Shown: positions 21,100 through 30,242, numbered from the stretch's first letter. The stretch: 64,000 nt of DNA from FEN-1219 sp039933105 (GCA_039933105.1 JBDTOT010000018.1:1-64000), one strand, 5' to 3'. The notes: a model not told the origin generated them from the sequence alone. A program made the numbers and translations.

Positions 21100-22083
21100 A
21101 TGGTCCGAACGCACACTGCCCTAGCGCTCGCCGCCGCGTTGGCCGCGATGCCCTGCGCGGCCCACCACGGCGTTGCGGCCCATTACGACGACACGAAGGT
21201 CGTTTCGCTCGACGGCACTGTCAGCGAGTTCCAGTTCATCAACCCACACTCGTTCGTGTATCTGCGTGTGACCACGAACGGCCAGGACGCGGTGTGGCAC
21301 TGCGAGATGGCGTCGCGCAGCGTGCTCGAGCGCAACGGGCTCAGTGCGCAGATGTTTGCACCCGGCAAACACGTGCGCATCGAGGGCAGCCAGGCCCGGC
21401 AGAACCCCACCGGCTGCGCGCTACGGGAGGCGCACTTCGACGATGGCAGCGCGCTGCGCTCGTCGACATTGTTCGGTGCCACGCCGGCGGCCACGGCCGT
21501 GCCGTCGGCACAGAGCAACGCCATCGACGGCGTCTGGGCCATGAAGCGGTTCACCGTCTCGCGTTACATCGGCGAACTCACGGACGAAGGCGAACGACGG
21601 CGGGCCGCGTTCGACCCCGTGAAGGACGATCCGGCCATCTACTGCGACCCGACGAGCCCCGTGCGTTTCTGGATCAACGTGAACGAGCCGTTCGAGATCC
21701 GACGCGAAGCCGCACGCGTCGTCATCGACCACCAGTTCATGGATAGCCAACGCGTAGTCCATTTAGACATCACGACACCACCAGCCGGCGTGGCGCGCAG
21801 CACCATGGGGTATTCGACCGGCCACTTCGACGGCGCCGCACTCGTGATCGAGACCACGAACTTCAAGGCGGGCGTACTCGAGCCCCGTTATGGCGTCACG
21901 CACAGCGAGAACTTGAAGCTGACCGAACGCCTCGAGGTGAACCCGGCGACTCACGAGCTCGAAATCACCTGGACGATCGACGATCCGCTCGTCTTCAAGC
22001 AACGCCTGACGCAAAAAGAGGCCTACGTACGTACCGAACGCTGGCACGAGCGCTACAATTGCAAGCCCGGCTACCAGCAGTAA
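21100..22083 (+). CDS. Exported fusion protein: DUF6152-type domain plus WDG-type domain
   Basis: Protein of 327 residues with a signal peptide ending at AHH. Residues 20-125 match the DUF6152-type modules encoded at 39820 and 50067: AHHGVAAHYDDTK at the new N-terminus, a GTVSEFQFINPHSFV strand, WHCEMAS, then LERNGLSAQMFAPGKHVRIEG. Residues about 140-327 match the second exported family in this window: YCDPTSPVRF, GYSTGHFDGAALVIETTNF, HSENLKLTERL, EITWTIDDP, and a C-terminal Cys. Elsewhere in the window these two parts are separate adjacent genes, so this is a natural fusion. Function unknown; conserved His residues (HH, NPH) could bind a metal, which is inference. Good ribosome-binding site (GAGGA) before the ATG. 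Followed 12 bases later by another exported protein. Confidence 0.78.
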   Translation: MVRTHTALALAAALAAMPCAAHHGVAAHYDDTKVVSLDGTVSEFQFINPHSFVYLRVTTNGQDAVWHCEMASRSVLERNGLSAQMFAPGKHVRIEGSQARQNPTGCALREAHFDDGSALRSSTLFGATPAATAVPSAQSNAIDGVWAMKRFTVSRYIGELTDEGERRRAAFDPVKDDPAIYCDPTSPVRFWINVNEPFEIRREAARVVIDHQFMDSQRVVHLDITTPPAGVARSTMGYSTGHFDGAALVIETTNFKAGVLEPRYGVTHSENLKLTERLEVNPATHELEITWTIDDPLVFKQRLTQKEAYVRTERWHERYNCKPGYQQ

Positions 22084-22095
22084 CTTGAGTCTCCT

Positions 22096-23022
22096 GTGAA
22101 ACCGACGCTCGCCTCCTGGCTCGCGCTCGCCGCGGCGTTTCTGCCCGCTTTGGGCCACGCGCAGGTCGTGCAGATTCCGAATTCCACCGTCACGCTCGCG
22201 GCGCCCGCAGGGTTTCGCGTCGCGCGCAACTTCGTGGGGCTCGAAAACACGGCGACGGGCTCGATGATCCAGATCGCGGAATATCCGCCCGACCAATACG
22301 CCGAAGTCTCTTCGGTGTTCGCGTCGCCCAAGACCGCGTCGACACGGTATGCGAGCGAAGGCGTGCGCATTACCCGTATCGAGCCCGTGAGCCTCGAGAG
22401 CGGCTCGGTGCCGCTCGCGATCGGTCAACAAGTGAAGAACGGCAAGGAGTTTCAGAAGTACATCAGCGTGTTCGGCGGCGGGGAAGCGAAGGCCGTGCTG
22501 GTGACATTCACGATCGGCGCCGGTCAATCCATGAGCCGCAGCGACGTCGAAGCCGTGGTGCGCTCGATCAAGGTCAAACGGCTGCCCACGCAGGAAGAAC
22601 TATTCGCGCAGCTCTCGTTCGTGTTCAAGCCCGCACCGCCGTTGCGCTTCACCACCGCGCCCGACCCGTACACCGCCATGCTCTCGACGTTCGACGGCAA
22701 TGACGACACGGGCCTGAAGCCGATCGCCAGGATCACTCGCGTAGGCACGAGCGCGCTGCCCAGCGAAAGCGCCAAGATGGCCGAGCAGAGCCTGAAGTCG
22801 ATGGCCGCCAACGCCGTAATAAAGGAGCGTGCGAACGTCGCGTTCGCCGGCGGCCAGGGCGCGTACCTCTCGGCCGTCGTCGACAAGCGCACCGTGATGC
22901 TGTTCCTGCGCGTGCAGCCGGGCGGCAGTTACCTCCAGCTGCTGGCGGTCGGCGAGACCGCGCAAATGGCGGAGGTCGCGAGTGTCGTCAAAGAGACCGC
23001 GGCTTCCGTCGAGCTACGTTGA
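22096..23022 (+). CDS. Exported protein of unknown function
   Basis: I do not recognise the family. The 308-residue product has a signal peptide (MKPTLASWLALAAAFLPALGHAQ) and a mixed alpha/beta-looking body with few Cys and no obvious catalytic motif. Its internal pattern suggests two similar halves, each with a strand-rich start (VTLAAPAGFRVAR and PPLRFTTAPDPYTAML) and a helix followed by a VKRL or VRLxxxx element, so an internal duplication is possible. It starts with GTG at 22096 behind a weak ribosome-binding site and overlaps the downstream PAP2 gene by three bases. Its place between a periplasmic fusion protein and a membrane-associated phosphatase suggests an envelope role only. Confidence 0.65.
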   Translation: MKPTLASWLALAAAFLPALGHAQVVQIPNSTVTLAAPAGFRVARNFVGLENTATGSMIQIAEYPPDQYAEVSSVFASPKTASTRYASEGVRITRIEPVSLESGSVPLAIGQQVKNGKEFQKYISVFGGGEAKAVLVTFTIGAGQSMSRSDVEAVVRSIKVKRLPTQEELFAQLSFVFKPAPPLRFTTAPDPYTAMLSTFDGNDDTGLKPIARITRVGTSALPSESAKMAEQSLKSMAANAVIKERANVAFAGGQGAYLSAVVDKRTVMLFLRVQPGGSYLQLLAVGETAQMAEVASVVKETAASVELR

Positions 23023-23810
23023 TGCGATTCGCCGCCATCGTGTTCGCCGCCGCGCTGCTGCAGGGGGCAGCGTTTGCCCAAGCGCCCGGGGATCCCGGTC
23101 CGTCGCCGGCACCGGAGCCCGCGCAGGTCGCGCGGCTGCGCGACGACATCAAAGCGTTCGCCACGGAGCCCGCACGCTGGCGGGGTGGCGACTGGCTCAA
23201 AGTCGCAGGCATCGCGGCCGCCGTGGGTGTGGCGTACCACTACGACGACAAGGTTCACGAGCACTTTGCGAATGACGGCGAGCCGAACTATCACGAAGTC
23301 GTGGACGCGATGCCTGCGGCTTTCGTCTTTGGCGGCATGTGGTTCGCAGCGAAACTCGGGCACAACGAGGAAGCTCAGTGGGAATCACTGGCGATGCGTC
23401 GCGCCTTCGTGCTCGAGACCCTCGGCTCCGAGGTCATGAAAGTGGCCTTCCGCCGCAAACGCCCCGGCCCCGGAGTGCCCGCGAACCATTGGGGTGGCGG
23501 CGGGCTGTCGTTTCCTTCGGGACACACGGCGGCCGCATTTGCGATCGGCACGGTGCTAGCGGAGTCCGGCGACGACAAGCATCGCTGGTGGCGTCGCGTG
23601 CTCGGTTATGGGGTCGGCGTCACTACCGGATATCTTCGGCTCGATCATGATGCACACTGGCTATCCGACACGGTCGCCGGTGCCGCGCTCGGAATCGGTG
23701 CGGCCAAATTCGTGATGAAACGGCGCGCGGGCACGACACCGCGCGGCGAATTTGCGGTGCTCCCTGCCAACGGCGGAACGATGCTTACGTATACGGTGCC
23801 GCTCCGATAG
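23022..23810 (+). CDS. PAP2 superfamily phosphatase
   Basis: Type 2 phosphatidic acid phosphatase/acid phosphatase of 262 residues with a signal peptide (MRFAAIVFAAALLQGAAFAQ). All three active-site motifs are present: K-x6-RP in KVAFRRKRPGPG, PSGH in LSFPSGHTAA, and R-x5-H-x3-D in LRLDHDAHWLSD, where the last His forms the phospho-enzyme. It would remove phosphate from lipid or soluble phosphoesters on the periplasmic side. The ATG at 23022 shares its first base with the TGA of the upstream gene, so translation is coupled. The C-terminus past the last motif is short. Confidence 0.85.
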   Translation: MRFAAIVFAAALLQGAAFAQAPGDPGPSPAPEPAQVARLRDDIKAFATEPARWRGGDWLKVAGIAAAVGVAYHYDDKVHEHFANDGEPNYHEVVDAMPAAFVFGGMWFAAKLGHNEEAQWESLAMRRAFVLETLGSEVMKVAFRRKRPGPGVPANHWGGGGLSFPSGHTAAAFAIGTVLAESGDDKHRWWRRVLGYGVGVTTGYLRLDHDAHWLSDTVAGAALGIGAAKFVMKRRAGTTPRGEFAVLPANGGTMLTYTVPLR

Positions 23811-23917
23811 TGCGATTCGACTACGCACTTCGTCGCCGGAACGGTGACACAGTTCGAAGTGCTCCTATCCCCCGTTCGCTATCGTGGCTAGCATCCTGGC
23901 GGGGAATCATTTCGCGG

Positions 23918-24715
23918 ATGAGCCGAACGGTGTGTCGTGTCGCTTTGCTTGCAGCGCTGCTGACGCGAGGCATTGCGGCGGCCGATGTTCTGCCGTTCAT
24001 CGAATCGCCCACCGTTCAAAAGCCCGGCACACGCGCCGGCATCGCGGTCGACGCCGATGGCATTCTGCTGAAGGCGGTCGTCGTCGTGCGAGCACAGGAC
24101 CAGGCCACACAGCTCGTGCCGCGCATCAGCTCCAGCCTCCCCCTTACAAATCGGGTCGGCCTCGACACCAAGATCGAGCTCACCGATTGGAACGCGGCAG
24201 CGGGACCCGCGGGTACTAATGTCGACACGACGGTGCACTTCGACCCTGCCGCACCGTTCGCGGACCGCGTGGAGGCCAAATTCTGGCGAGCTCCAGACGG
24301 ACAAACCGGCCAACGCGTTCAGCTTGGGTTCCACAAGAAGTTGCGTACGACGCCCGGAGTGGCTCCACTGACGGTTCGCAGTCATGCGACGCTCGAAACG
24401 ACGACGGGCGGGCTCATCCCCATCGGCGACGCAACGGTGCTCGATCCGCGCCTCGACACGCGCCGCATGGGCCTCGAGACGGAACTGACGGGCATCTTGC
24501 CGAATCTGCCCCCCGGCCGTTCCACCGTTCGAATAAAAATGGAAAAACTGGCGGGCGCTCGCACCGCCACGACGCAATCCATTGGCTATACCCAGAACTG
24601 GGCTTTGCGCTATTTCGGGCGGCTCGGCATGAACGTGAAGATGCTGCGCGATTCGCTCGACGCCGCCAACGAGCTACAGCCGTCGATCCGCTTCACCTTG
24701 AGCGGCGAGTTCTAG
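23918..24715 (+). CDS. Exported protein of unknown function, probably outer-membrane associated
   Basis: Protein of 265 residues with a signal peptide (MSRTVCRVALLAALLTRGIAAAD). The body is rich in predicted beta-strands with alternating polar and hydrophobic residues and ends in RFTLSGEF, a terminal Phe preceded by an alternating strand, as in small outer-membrane barrels or surface proteins. No family is recognised. An upstream in-frame GTG at 23810 overlaps the PAP2 stop codon, but the 36 extra residues look like non-coding leader and would hide the signal peptide, so the ATG at 23918 is preferred. Last gene of the plus-strand group that begins at 21100. Confidence 0.6.
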   Translation: MSRTVCRVALLAALLTRGIAAADVLPFIESPTVQKPGTRAGIAVDADGILLKAVVVVRAQDQATQLVPRISSSLPLTNRVGLDTKIELTDWNAAAGPAGTNVDTTVHFDPAAPFADRVEAKFWRAPDGQTGQRVQLGFHKKLRTTPGVAPLTVRSHATLETTTGGLIPIGDATVLDPRLDTRRMGLETELTGILPNLPPGRSTVRIKMEKLAGARTATTQSIGYTQNWALRYFGRLGMNVKMLRDSLDAANELQPSIRFTLSGEF

Positions 24716-24814
24716 GCGCCACGTACCCTCCGGCCGCTCCATGCGTCCGCTGCGGCGCGGACCCTTTGCGCGCGCAGGGCTCCTACTCGCGCGCTCACCG
24801 TCATTGAACCTTTC

Positions 24815-24886
24815 TTAGTTGCTTGCGACTTCCGATGCCGCAACGCCCGCCAGCAGGATCAGGCAGAAGATTGCGATTATGGTCAT
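24815..24886 (-). CDS. Small hydrophobic peptide, 23 residues
   Basis: A short frame, ATG at 24886 to TAA at 24815, encodes a peptide starting MTIIAIFCLILLAGVAA and ending in SEVASN: a single hydrophobic helix with a polar tail. A possible ribosome-binding site (GCGAGG) is about 8 bases before the ATG. It lies in the 274-base gap between the exported protein gene and the LysR gene and diverges from lysR, in the place where a LysR target gene usually sits. The composition is non-random for such a GC-rich background, yet with 23 codons chance cannot be ruled out. It could be a small membrane protein, or the leftover signal peptide of a lost gene. The remaining stretch 24716-24814 shows nothing. 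Confidence 0.4.
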   Translation of the reverse strand: MTIIAIFCLILLAGVAASEVASN

Positions 24887-24930
24887 TTGAAATACCTCGC
24901 TTTGATCGACGGAGCACACGATAGCGCCGC

Positions 24931-24989
24931 AGTGATATGATTCCAAGTGACATATTTTCAAGACTGTCATGATTTAGGTTCATATCACT
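24931..24989 (+). promoter_or_regulatory. Inverted-repeat operator candidate before lysR
   Basis: Perfect 10-bp arms AGTGATATGA (24931-24940) and TCATATCACT (24980-24989) flank a 39-base AT-rich segment that ends directly at the LysR start codon. Inside lies a second, shorter inverted repeat, TGACA (24948-24952) and TGTCA (24965-24969). LysR-type regulators bind dyads in their own divergent promoter regions, so this is a likely autoregulatory and micro-ORF control region. Confidence 0.6.
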
Positions 24990-25913
24990 ATGTCGACTCG
25001 CCAACTCGCTCGCATGGACCTCAACCTGCTGCTGACATTGCAGGTGCTGCTCGAATGTCACAGCGTGTCGCTGGCGGCTCGCCAGCTGCACCTCACTCAG
25101 TCCGCCATCAGCAAAGCGCTGGCTCGGTTGCGCGTGCAGTTCGACGATCCGTTGTTTCTGCGCGCCTCGAAGGGGCTGGTGCCGACGCCGTTCGCCAAGC
25201 GCTTGAAACAGCCGTTGCACGACTGGCTCGAGACGGCTGCGGGATTGTTCGTGCACGAGACCTTCGATCCGGGCCAATGGCACGGCGAGTTCACGCTGGT
25301 GGCACACGAGTTTCTGCACGTCACACTCGTTCCACGCTTACTCGCGCTACTACACGAGCGCGCGCCGGGCGCAAGACTCCGGGTGCACAGTCAGTACAAC
25401 CACCAGCTGAAAGGGCTCGAGCTCGGGGAAGTCGATTTCGTACTGACTTTGGAGTTTTCCGAACTCTCTGCCGAGTTCCAGTCGGAAGTCATGTACACGG
25501 ACGCGCCCGCGATCCTCGCGCGCAAGTCGCATCCACTTCGCAAGAAACCATGGACCCGTGAGGACCTCCTGCTCTATCCGCGCATTGCACTGCGCGTGCC
25601 GGATGCGGACAAATTCCTGATATTCAAGCCGCGCGCCGGGCAGCCACCCTTGAGCCAGCTGTGGCCGGCCGCTTACGAGACCGACGACCTGACGGTGGCG
25701 CTGGCCACCTTGTGTCGCACGGATTGTCTGCTGCTTGCGGGCGGCCTGTTAAACAGGCTCGCCACCCGCGACATGAATTTCGCGCCGCTGGAATCGAGCC
25801 TGGCGCCGCCGTTCAACTTAGCCTACTGCCTCGTGAGCCACCGGCGCGTACAGAAATCCGCTCCACATCAATGGCTGAAGGAGACCATTGCAGAGCTGCT
25901 CAAGACGCTCTGA
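24990..25913 (+). CDS. LysR-family transcriptional regulator
   Basis: DNA-binding regulator of 307 residues. The N-terminal winged helix-turn-helix is clear (MDLNLLLTLQVLLECHSVSLAARQLHLTQSAISKALARLR at about residues 9-48 in two parts), with FDDPLFLRASKGLVPTPFA after it, as in the NodD/LinR-like branch of LysR proteins. The C-terminal half is a periplasmic-binding-protein-like effector domain. It probably controls the divergent small ORF at 24815-24886 and itself through the dyad just upstream. No effector can be predicted. Ends 7 bases before the convergent ABC transporter gene. Confidence 0.88.
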   Translation: MSTRQLARMDLNLLLTLQVLLECHSVSLAARQLHLTQSAISKALARLRVQFDDPLFLRASKGLVPTPFAKRLKQPLHDWLETAAGLFVHETFDPGQWHGEFTLVAHEFLHVTLVPRLLALLHERAPGARLRVHSQYNHQLKGLELGEVDFVLTLEFSELSAEFQSEVMYTDAPAILARKSHPLRKKPWTREDLLLYPRIALRVPDADKFLIFKPRAGQPPLSQLWPAAYETDDLTVALATLCRTDCLLLAGGLLNRLATRDMNFAPLESSLAPPFNLAYCLVSHRRVQKSAPHQWLKETIAELLKTL

Positions 25914-25920
25914 CTCACGG

Positions 25921-27885
25921 TCACGCCGCGGCAGTCTCGGGACCCGCGAACTGCGAGTTGTACAGCTTCGCATAGGCTCCCGATCGCGCGACGAGCTCTG
26001 CGTGCGTGCCACGCTCTACGATGCGCCCCTCTTCCATCACGAGAATCAGGTCCGCATCGCGGATCGTGGACAAGCGATGCGCGATCACGAAGCTGGTTCG
26101 ATCGGAACGCAGCGCCGCCATGGCATGTTGCAGCAGAACTTCGGTGCGCGTGTCGACAGAGCTCGTGGCCTCGTCGAGGATCAGTAGCGCCGGCTGGGCG
26201 ACGAACGCTCTCGCGATCGTGATCAGCTGCTTCTCGCCGGCGCTGATGTTGGTGCCCTCGTCGTCGATGACGGTGTCGTAGCCGGCCGGAAGGCTGCGCA
26301 CGAACCGGTCGACGAACGTGGCCTTGGCCGCTTCGAGGATCTCGGCTTCTGAAGCGTCGGGGCGCCCATAGGCAATATTGTCGCGAATCGTGCCTTTGAA
26401 GAGCCACGTGTCCTGGAGCACCATGCCGATCCGCGATCGCAGGTCGCCGCGAGACATGGCCGCGATATCGACGCCGTCGAGCGTGATCCGGCCAGCGTCG
26501 AGTTCGTAGAAACGCATGATCAGGTTCACGAGCGTCGTTTTGCCCGCGCCGGTGGGCCCGACGATGGCGACCGTCTGGCCCGGCTCGACGGTCATCGAAA
26601 GATCGTCGATCAGCGGCCGGGCCGGGTCGTAGCGAAACGCCGCATGGTCGAACGTGACTCGGCCGTGCGGAACGCCAACGAGCTTGGCGTGCGACTCGCC
26701 CGAGCCCTCTTCCTCCGCGTCCAGCAACTCGAACACGCGCTCCGCCGAAGCCACTCCCGACTGAAGCAGGTTGATCATCGACGCCGCTTGCGTGACGGGT
26801 TGGGTGAATTGGCGCGAGTACTGAATGAACGCCTGAACGTCGCCGAGACTCATGGTTCCGGCCGCGACCCGGAGACCGCCGATCACCGCGATGACCACGT
26901 AGTTCAAGTTCCCCACGAACATCATAATCGGCATGATTAGGCCCGAGAGGAACTGAGCGCGAAAGCTCGCTGCATAGAGCGCCTGGTTGTCTACCTCGAA
27001 CGAGGCCTGGACTTCCTTGTGGCGGCCGAACACCTTCATGAGCGAATGCCCGGTGAACGCCTCTTCGATCTTGGCATTCAAGGCGCCCGTGCGCCGCCAC
27101 TGCGCGACGAACTCCTTCTGTGAATTGCGCATCACGAGGCCCGCGACGACCATCGTGATCGGAATGGTGATCAACGCGATCAAGGCGAGCGTCGCCGAGA
27201 TCACGAACATCATCGTCACGACGAACACGATCGTCAGCAAGGACACCAGCAGTTGGCTCATGGTCTGCTGGAGGCTCTGCGAGACGTTGTCGATGTCGTT
27301 GGTGACGCGACTCAATATTTCGCCGCGCGGTTGCCGATCGAAGTAGCGCAGCGGCAGCCGATTCAGCTTGTTCTCGACATCGGAACGCAGCTCGAACACG
27401 GTGCGCTGCACCGCCTCGTTGAGCAGGTAGCCCTGAACGAACGACAGCAAGGCGGATACGCCATACAACGCCAGCACGATCAGCAGAACGTGCCCGACGG
27501 CCGCGAAGTCGATGCCCTGCCCCGGCACGACGTTCACGCCGGACAGCAGATCGGCAGCCCGGTTTTGTCCTTGGGCACGCGCGGCCTCGATGGCCTGCTG
27601 CTTCGTCGTATTCGCGGGCAGAGTCTTACCAATGACGCCAGCGAATATCAGGTCCGTGGCCTCGCCGAGTACTTTCGGACCCAGCGCGGCCAGCGCGACG
27701 CTCGCGATTGACGTCAGCACGACGGCGATGATTTTCGTGCGCTGCGGTTGCAGCCTGCTAAGCACCCGTTTTCCGGAAGCAACGAAGGAAATCGGCTTTT
27801 GGTTGATGGTGCTGGGGCCCATGCCGCGACCCGGCCCACCCTGCATCTGGATGCGCTCGGTCGCCTTCATCGTCTTGGCATTCAT
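25921..27885 (-). CDS. ABC exporter half-transporter, canonical ATPase subunit
   Basis: Fused permease-ATPase of 654 residues, the second half of a probable heterodimeric multidrug-type exporter in the inner membrane. About 40 N-terminal residues precede six predicted helices (roughly residues 50-340), with the coupling region NDIDNVSQSLQQTMSQ. The ATPase has Walker A GPTGAGKTT, the signature-like NISAGEKQ and Walker B LLILDEATSSVD with the catalytic Glu present. A long insertion between helices 1 and 2 (about residues 80-130) is typical of the LmrD/YheH-type subunit. Its ATG overlaps the stop of the partner gene (ATGA) and both follow a TetR-type gene. Confidence 0.87.
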   Translation of the reverse strand: MNAKTMKATERIQMQGGPGRGMGPSTINQKPISFVASGKRVLSRLQPQRTKIIAVVLTSIASVALAALGPKVLGEATDLIFAGVIGKTLPANTTKQQAIEAARAQGQNRAADLLSGVNVVPGQGIDFAAVGHVLLIVLALYGVSALLSFVQGYLLNEAVQRTVFELRSDVENKLNRLPLRYFDRQPRGEILSRVTNDIDNVSQSLQQTMSQLLVSLLTIVFVVTMMFVISATLALIALITIPITMVVAGLVMRNSQKEFVAQWRRTGALNAKIEEAFTGHSLMKVFGRHKEVQASFEVDNQALYAASFRAQFLSGLIMPIMMFVGNLNYVVIAVIGGLRVAAGTMSLGDVQAFIQYSRQFTQPVTQAASMINLLQSGVASAERVFELLDAEEEGSGESHAKLVGVPHGRVTFDHAAFRYDPARPLIDDLSMTVEPGQTVAIVGPTGAGKTTLVNLIMRFYELDAGRITLDGVDIAAMSRGDLRSRIGMVLQDTWLFKGTIRDNIAYGRPDASEAEILEAAKATFVDRFVRSLPAGYDTVIDDEGTNISAGEKQLITIARAFVAQPALLILDEATSSVDTRTEVLLQHAMAALRSDRTSFVIAHRLSTIRDADLILVMEEGRIVERGTHAELVARSGAYAKLYNSQFAGPETAAA

Positions 27886-29615
27886 GAGGCCACCTGCAGC
27901 ATCTGTTGCGATTCGACGATCTCGACGTAGGTCTTGCAGGTCGCGAGCAACGATTCATGCGTGCCAAGCCCGACGATGGCTCCGTGCTCGAGCACCACGA
28001 TCTGGTCCGCGTCGCGGATGGTCGAGACGCGTTGCGCGACGACCAAGACAGTAGCGTCATGCGTCACACGCCGCAGCGCTTGCCTCAACCGCGCTTCGGT
28101 CGCGAGGTCGAGCGCCGAGAACGAATCGTCGAAGAGATACAGCTCGGGCTTGCGGACGAGGGCTCTCGCAATGGACAGGCGTTGGCGCTGCCCGCCGGAG
28201 ACGTTCGTTCCTCCTTGCGAGATCGGCGCCTCCAGGCCGCCGGGCATCGCCGCCACGAACTCCTTGGCCTGCGCGATCTCGAGCGCGCTCCACATCTCAT
28301 CCTCGGTCGCGTTTGGACTCCCGTACCGAAGGTTACTGGCCACGGTGCCGGAGAATAGATAAGGCACCTGCGGCACGAGACCGATCTTCGACCAGAGCGT
28401 GTCCGGATCGAGCTCGCGCACATCCACACCATCCACGAGCACTGCGCCCGACGTCGCGTCGAACAGCCGCGGGATCAGGCTGATCAATGTCGTCTTACCG
28501 GCTCCCGTCGAGCCGATGATGGCCGTCGTCTTTCCCGGATGTGCCTCGAACGAGACGTCGCGCAGCACCGGGTCGTCCGCTCCGGGGTACGTGTACCGCA
28601 CGTTGCGCAGATCGAGCCGGCCCCGCTGCTCGACGCGGGTAATACCCGCAGCGGGCGGGATCACCGAAGAGTTCGTGTCGAGGACGGCGCTGATGCGCTC
28701 CGCGCTGACGGAGGCCCGCGGCACCATCATCAGCGTGAAAGTCGCCATCATCACGGACATCAGGATCTGGATCAGATAGGCCAGGAACGCCGTCAACGAG
28801 CCGATCTGCATCTCGCCGCTATCGACTCGTAGGCCGCCGAACCAGAGCACCGCCACGCTGGCGACGTTCAACACCAGCATGACAACCGGAAACATCGCCG
28901 CAACCCACCGGCCGACGGTGATCGATACGCCGGTGAGTTCGGTATTCGCCCTGGAAAACCGCGCCGCTTCGAACGGCTCTCGCACGAATGCGCGCAAAAC
29001 GCGGATGCCCGTCGCCTGCTCGCGCAATATGCGATTGATCCCGTCGATACGCGTCTGCATGGTTCGATAGGCCGGAATCATCTGCGACATGATCAAGCCG
29101 AGGGCGATCGCGAGGGCGGGCACTGCCACGACCACGAGCCACGAGAGGCCGAAGTCCTGCCGCATTGCCATGATGATTCCGCCGATCATCATGATCGGGG
29201 CCATGACCATGAGCGTGAACGTCATCATGGCGAGCATCTGCACTTGCTGCACATCGTTCGTGTTGCGCGTGATCAGCGAAGGCGCGCCGAACGACGCCAC
29301 TTCGCGGCTCGAGAATTCGCCCACGCGGCGGAACACCGCGCTGCGCAGGTCGCGGCCAAACCCCATGGCCGTGCGGGCGCTCAAGTAGACGGCCGCGACC
29401 GACCCCAGGATCTGAATGAACGAGATGCCGAGCATGACCGCGCCGATGCGGAGGATGTAGCCCGTGTCGCCGAGCACGACACCTTTGTCGATGATGTCTG
29501 CATTCAGGCTTGGCAGATAAAGAGAGGCGATCGTCGACAGCAATTGCAGCGCGACGACGCCTGCGATCAGGCGCTTGAACGGCGCCAGATACTTGATCAA
29601 GAGTTGCAGCAGCAC
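27882..29615 (-). CDS. ABC exporter half-transporter, degenerate ATPase subunit
   Basis: Fused permease-ATPase of 577 residues. Six helices are followed by an ATPase with Walker A GSTGAGKTT, signature VSGGQRQRLSIA and a Walker B ending LYLFDDSFSALD, where the catalytic Glu is replaced by Asp. That is the usual asymmetry of heterodimeric exporters such as LmrCD and TM287/288, in which one of the two ATP sites is inactive; with the 25921 gene it should form such a pair. Typical substrates are drugs, lipids or peptides; none can be named. It starts with GTG at 29615 six bases after the TetR gene's stop; a run of six G lies inside the last codons of that gene and can serve as its ribosome-binding site. 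Confidence 0.87.
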   Translation of the reverse strand: MLLQLLIKYLAPFKRLIAGVVALQLLSTIASLYLPSLNADIIDKGVVLGDTGYILRIGAVMLGISFIQILGSVAAVYLSARTAMGFGRDLRSAVFRRVGEFSSREVASFGAPSLITRNTNDVQQVQMLAMMTFTLMVMAPIMMIGGIIMAMRQDFGLSWLVVVAVPALAIALGLIMSQMIPAYRTMQTRIDGINRILREQATGIRVLRAFVREPFEAARFSRANTELTGVSITVGRWVAAMFPVVMLVLNVASVAVLWFGGLRVDSGEMQIGSLTAFLAYLIQILMSVMMATFTLMMVPRASVSAERISAVLDTNSSVIPPAAGITRVEQRGRLDLRNVRYTYPGADDPVLRDVSFEAHPGKTTAIIGSTGAGKTTLISLIPRLFDATSGAVLVDGVDVRELDPDTLWSKIGLVPQVPYLFSGTVASNLRYGSPNATEDEMWSALEIAQAKEFVAAMPGGLEAPISQGGTNVSGGQRQRLSIARALVRKPELYLFDDSFSALDLATEARLRQALRRVTHDATVLVVAQRVSTIRDADQIVVLEHGAIVGLGTHESLLATCKTYVEIVESQQMLQVAS

Positions 29616-29621
29616 GGGGGC

Positions 29622-30197
29622 CTACCCCCCTTCGTGTTTCGCAATGCCCAAAAGCAGAATACTCACGGCGTCATCGATGGCGAGCCGCTCTCGCGGTGGC
29701 AGCAGCGGATGCGCGCTCGCGAAAACCAGGCCGCGGAACGCCGCTATGGCGCTCGACGGTGGCACGCGCAGCGTCGCCCGGTGGCGCTCGAACAACTCTG
29801 CGAGCGCCGCGGAAATCACGGCACTCGATTCCTTGATCAGCCGGCCAACGTCGCGCTGCCGTGCCCCCTGCAACGCCGAGACGGAACGCAGCGACTCTCC
29901 AAGCGCGGCCATCCGATTAAAGTAATCTCGCAGCACGGCCGCGGCTTCGGCAAGGCCCACGCGCATGGGGGCGGACGCGCTGATCGCGCGTATGGCGTTT
30001 GCGACCCCCGCCGGATCCATGCTCGCCTTGACTGCCTCGAAGATCAGTGCCGACTTGTCCGGGAAGACGCGGAAGATCGTGCCCTCCGCGATGTCCGCTG
30101 CCTTGGCCACTTCCGCGGTGGTCACCGAGGCGCCCTTTTCGATGAGGAGCGGAACGACGACGTCGAGAATGGCACGGCGCCGGTCGGCGGCCGCCAT
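29622..30197 (-). CDS. TetR-family repressor of the ABC exporter
   Basis: Regulator of 191 residues with an N-terminal TetR helix-turn-helix: RRRAILDVVVPLLIEKG, then VTTAEVAKAADIAEGTIFRVF. The C-terminal ligand pocket region is not specific. It is the first gene of the operon with the two ABC half-transporters, a classic arrangement of an efflux system controlled by its own repressor. The open frame extends to a GTG at 30257, but that GTG lies inside the palindrome at 30243-30260 that should be its operator and would add 20 residues before the DNA-binding domain, so the ATG at 30197 is preferred. The last codons contain a GGGGGG run before TAG. Confidence 0.82.
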   Translation of the reverse strand: MAAADRRRAILDVVVPLLIEKGASVTTAEVAKAADIAEGTIFRVFPDKSALIFEAVKASMDPAGVANAIRAISASAPMRVGLAEAAAVLRDYFNRMAALGESLRSVSALQGARQRDVGRLIKESSAVISAALAELFERHRATLRVPPSSAIAAFRGLVFASAHPLLPPRERLAIDDAVSILLLGIAKHEGG

Positions 30198-30242
30198 GGG
30201 TCTCGATCGCACGTCCCGCTTCTTCACCGCGGCGATGCTATA

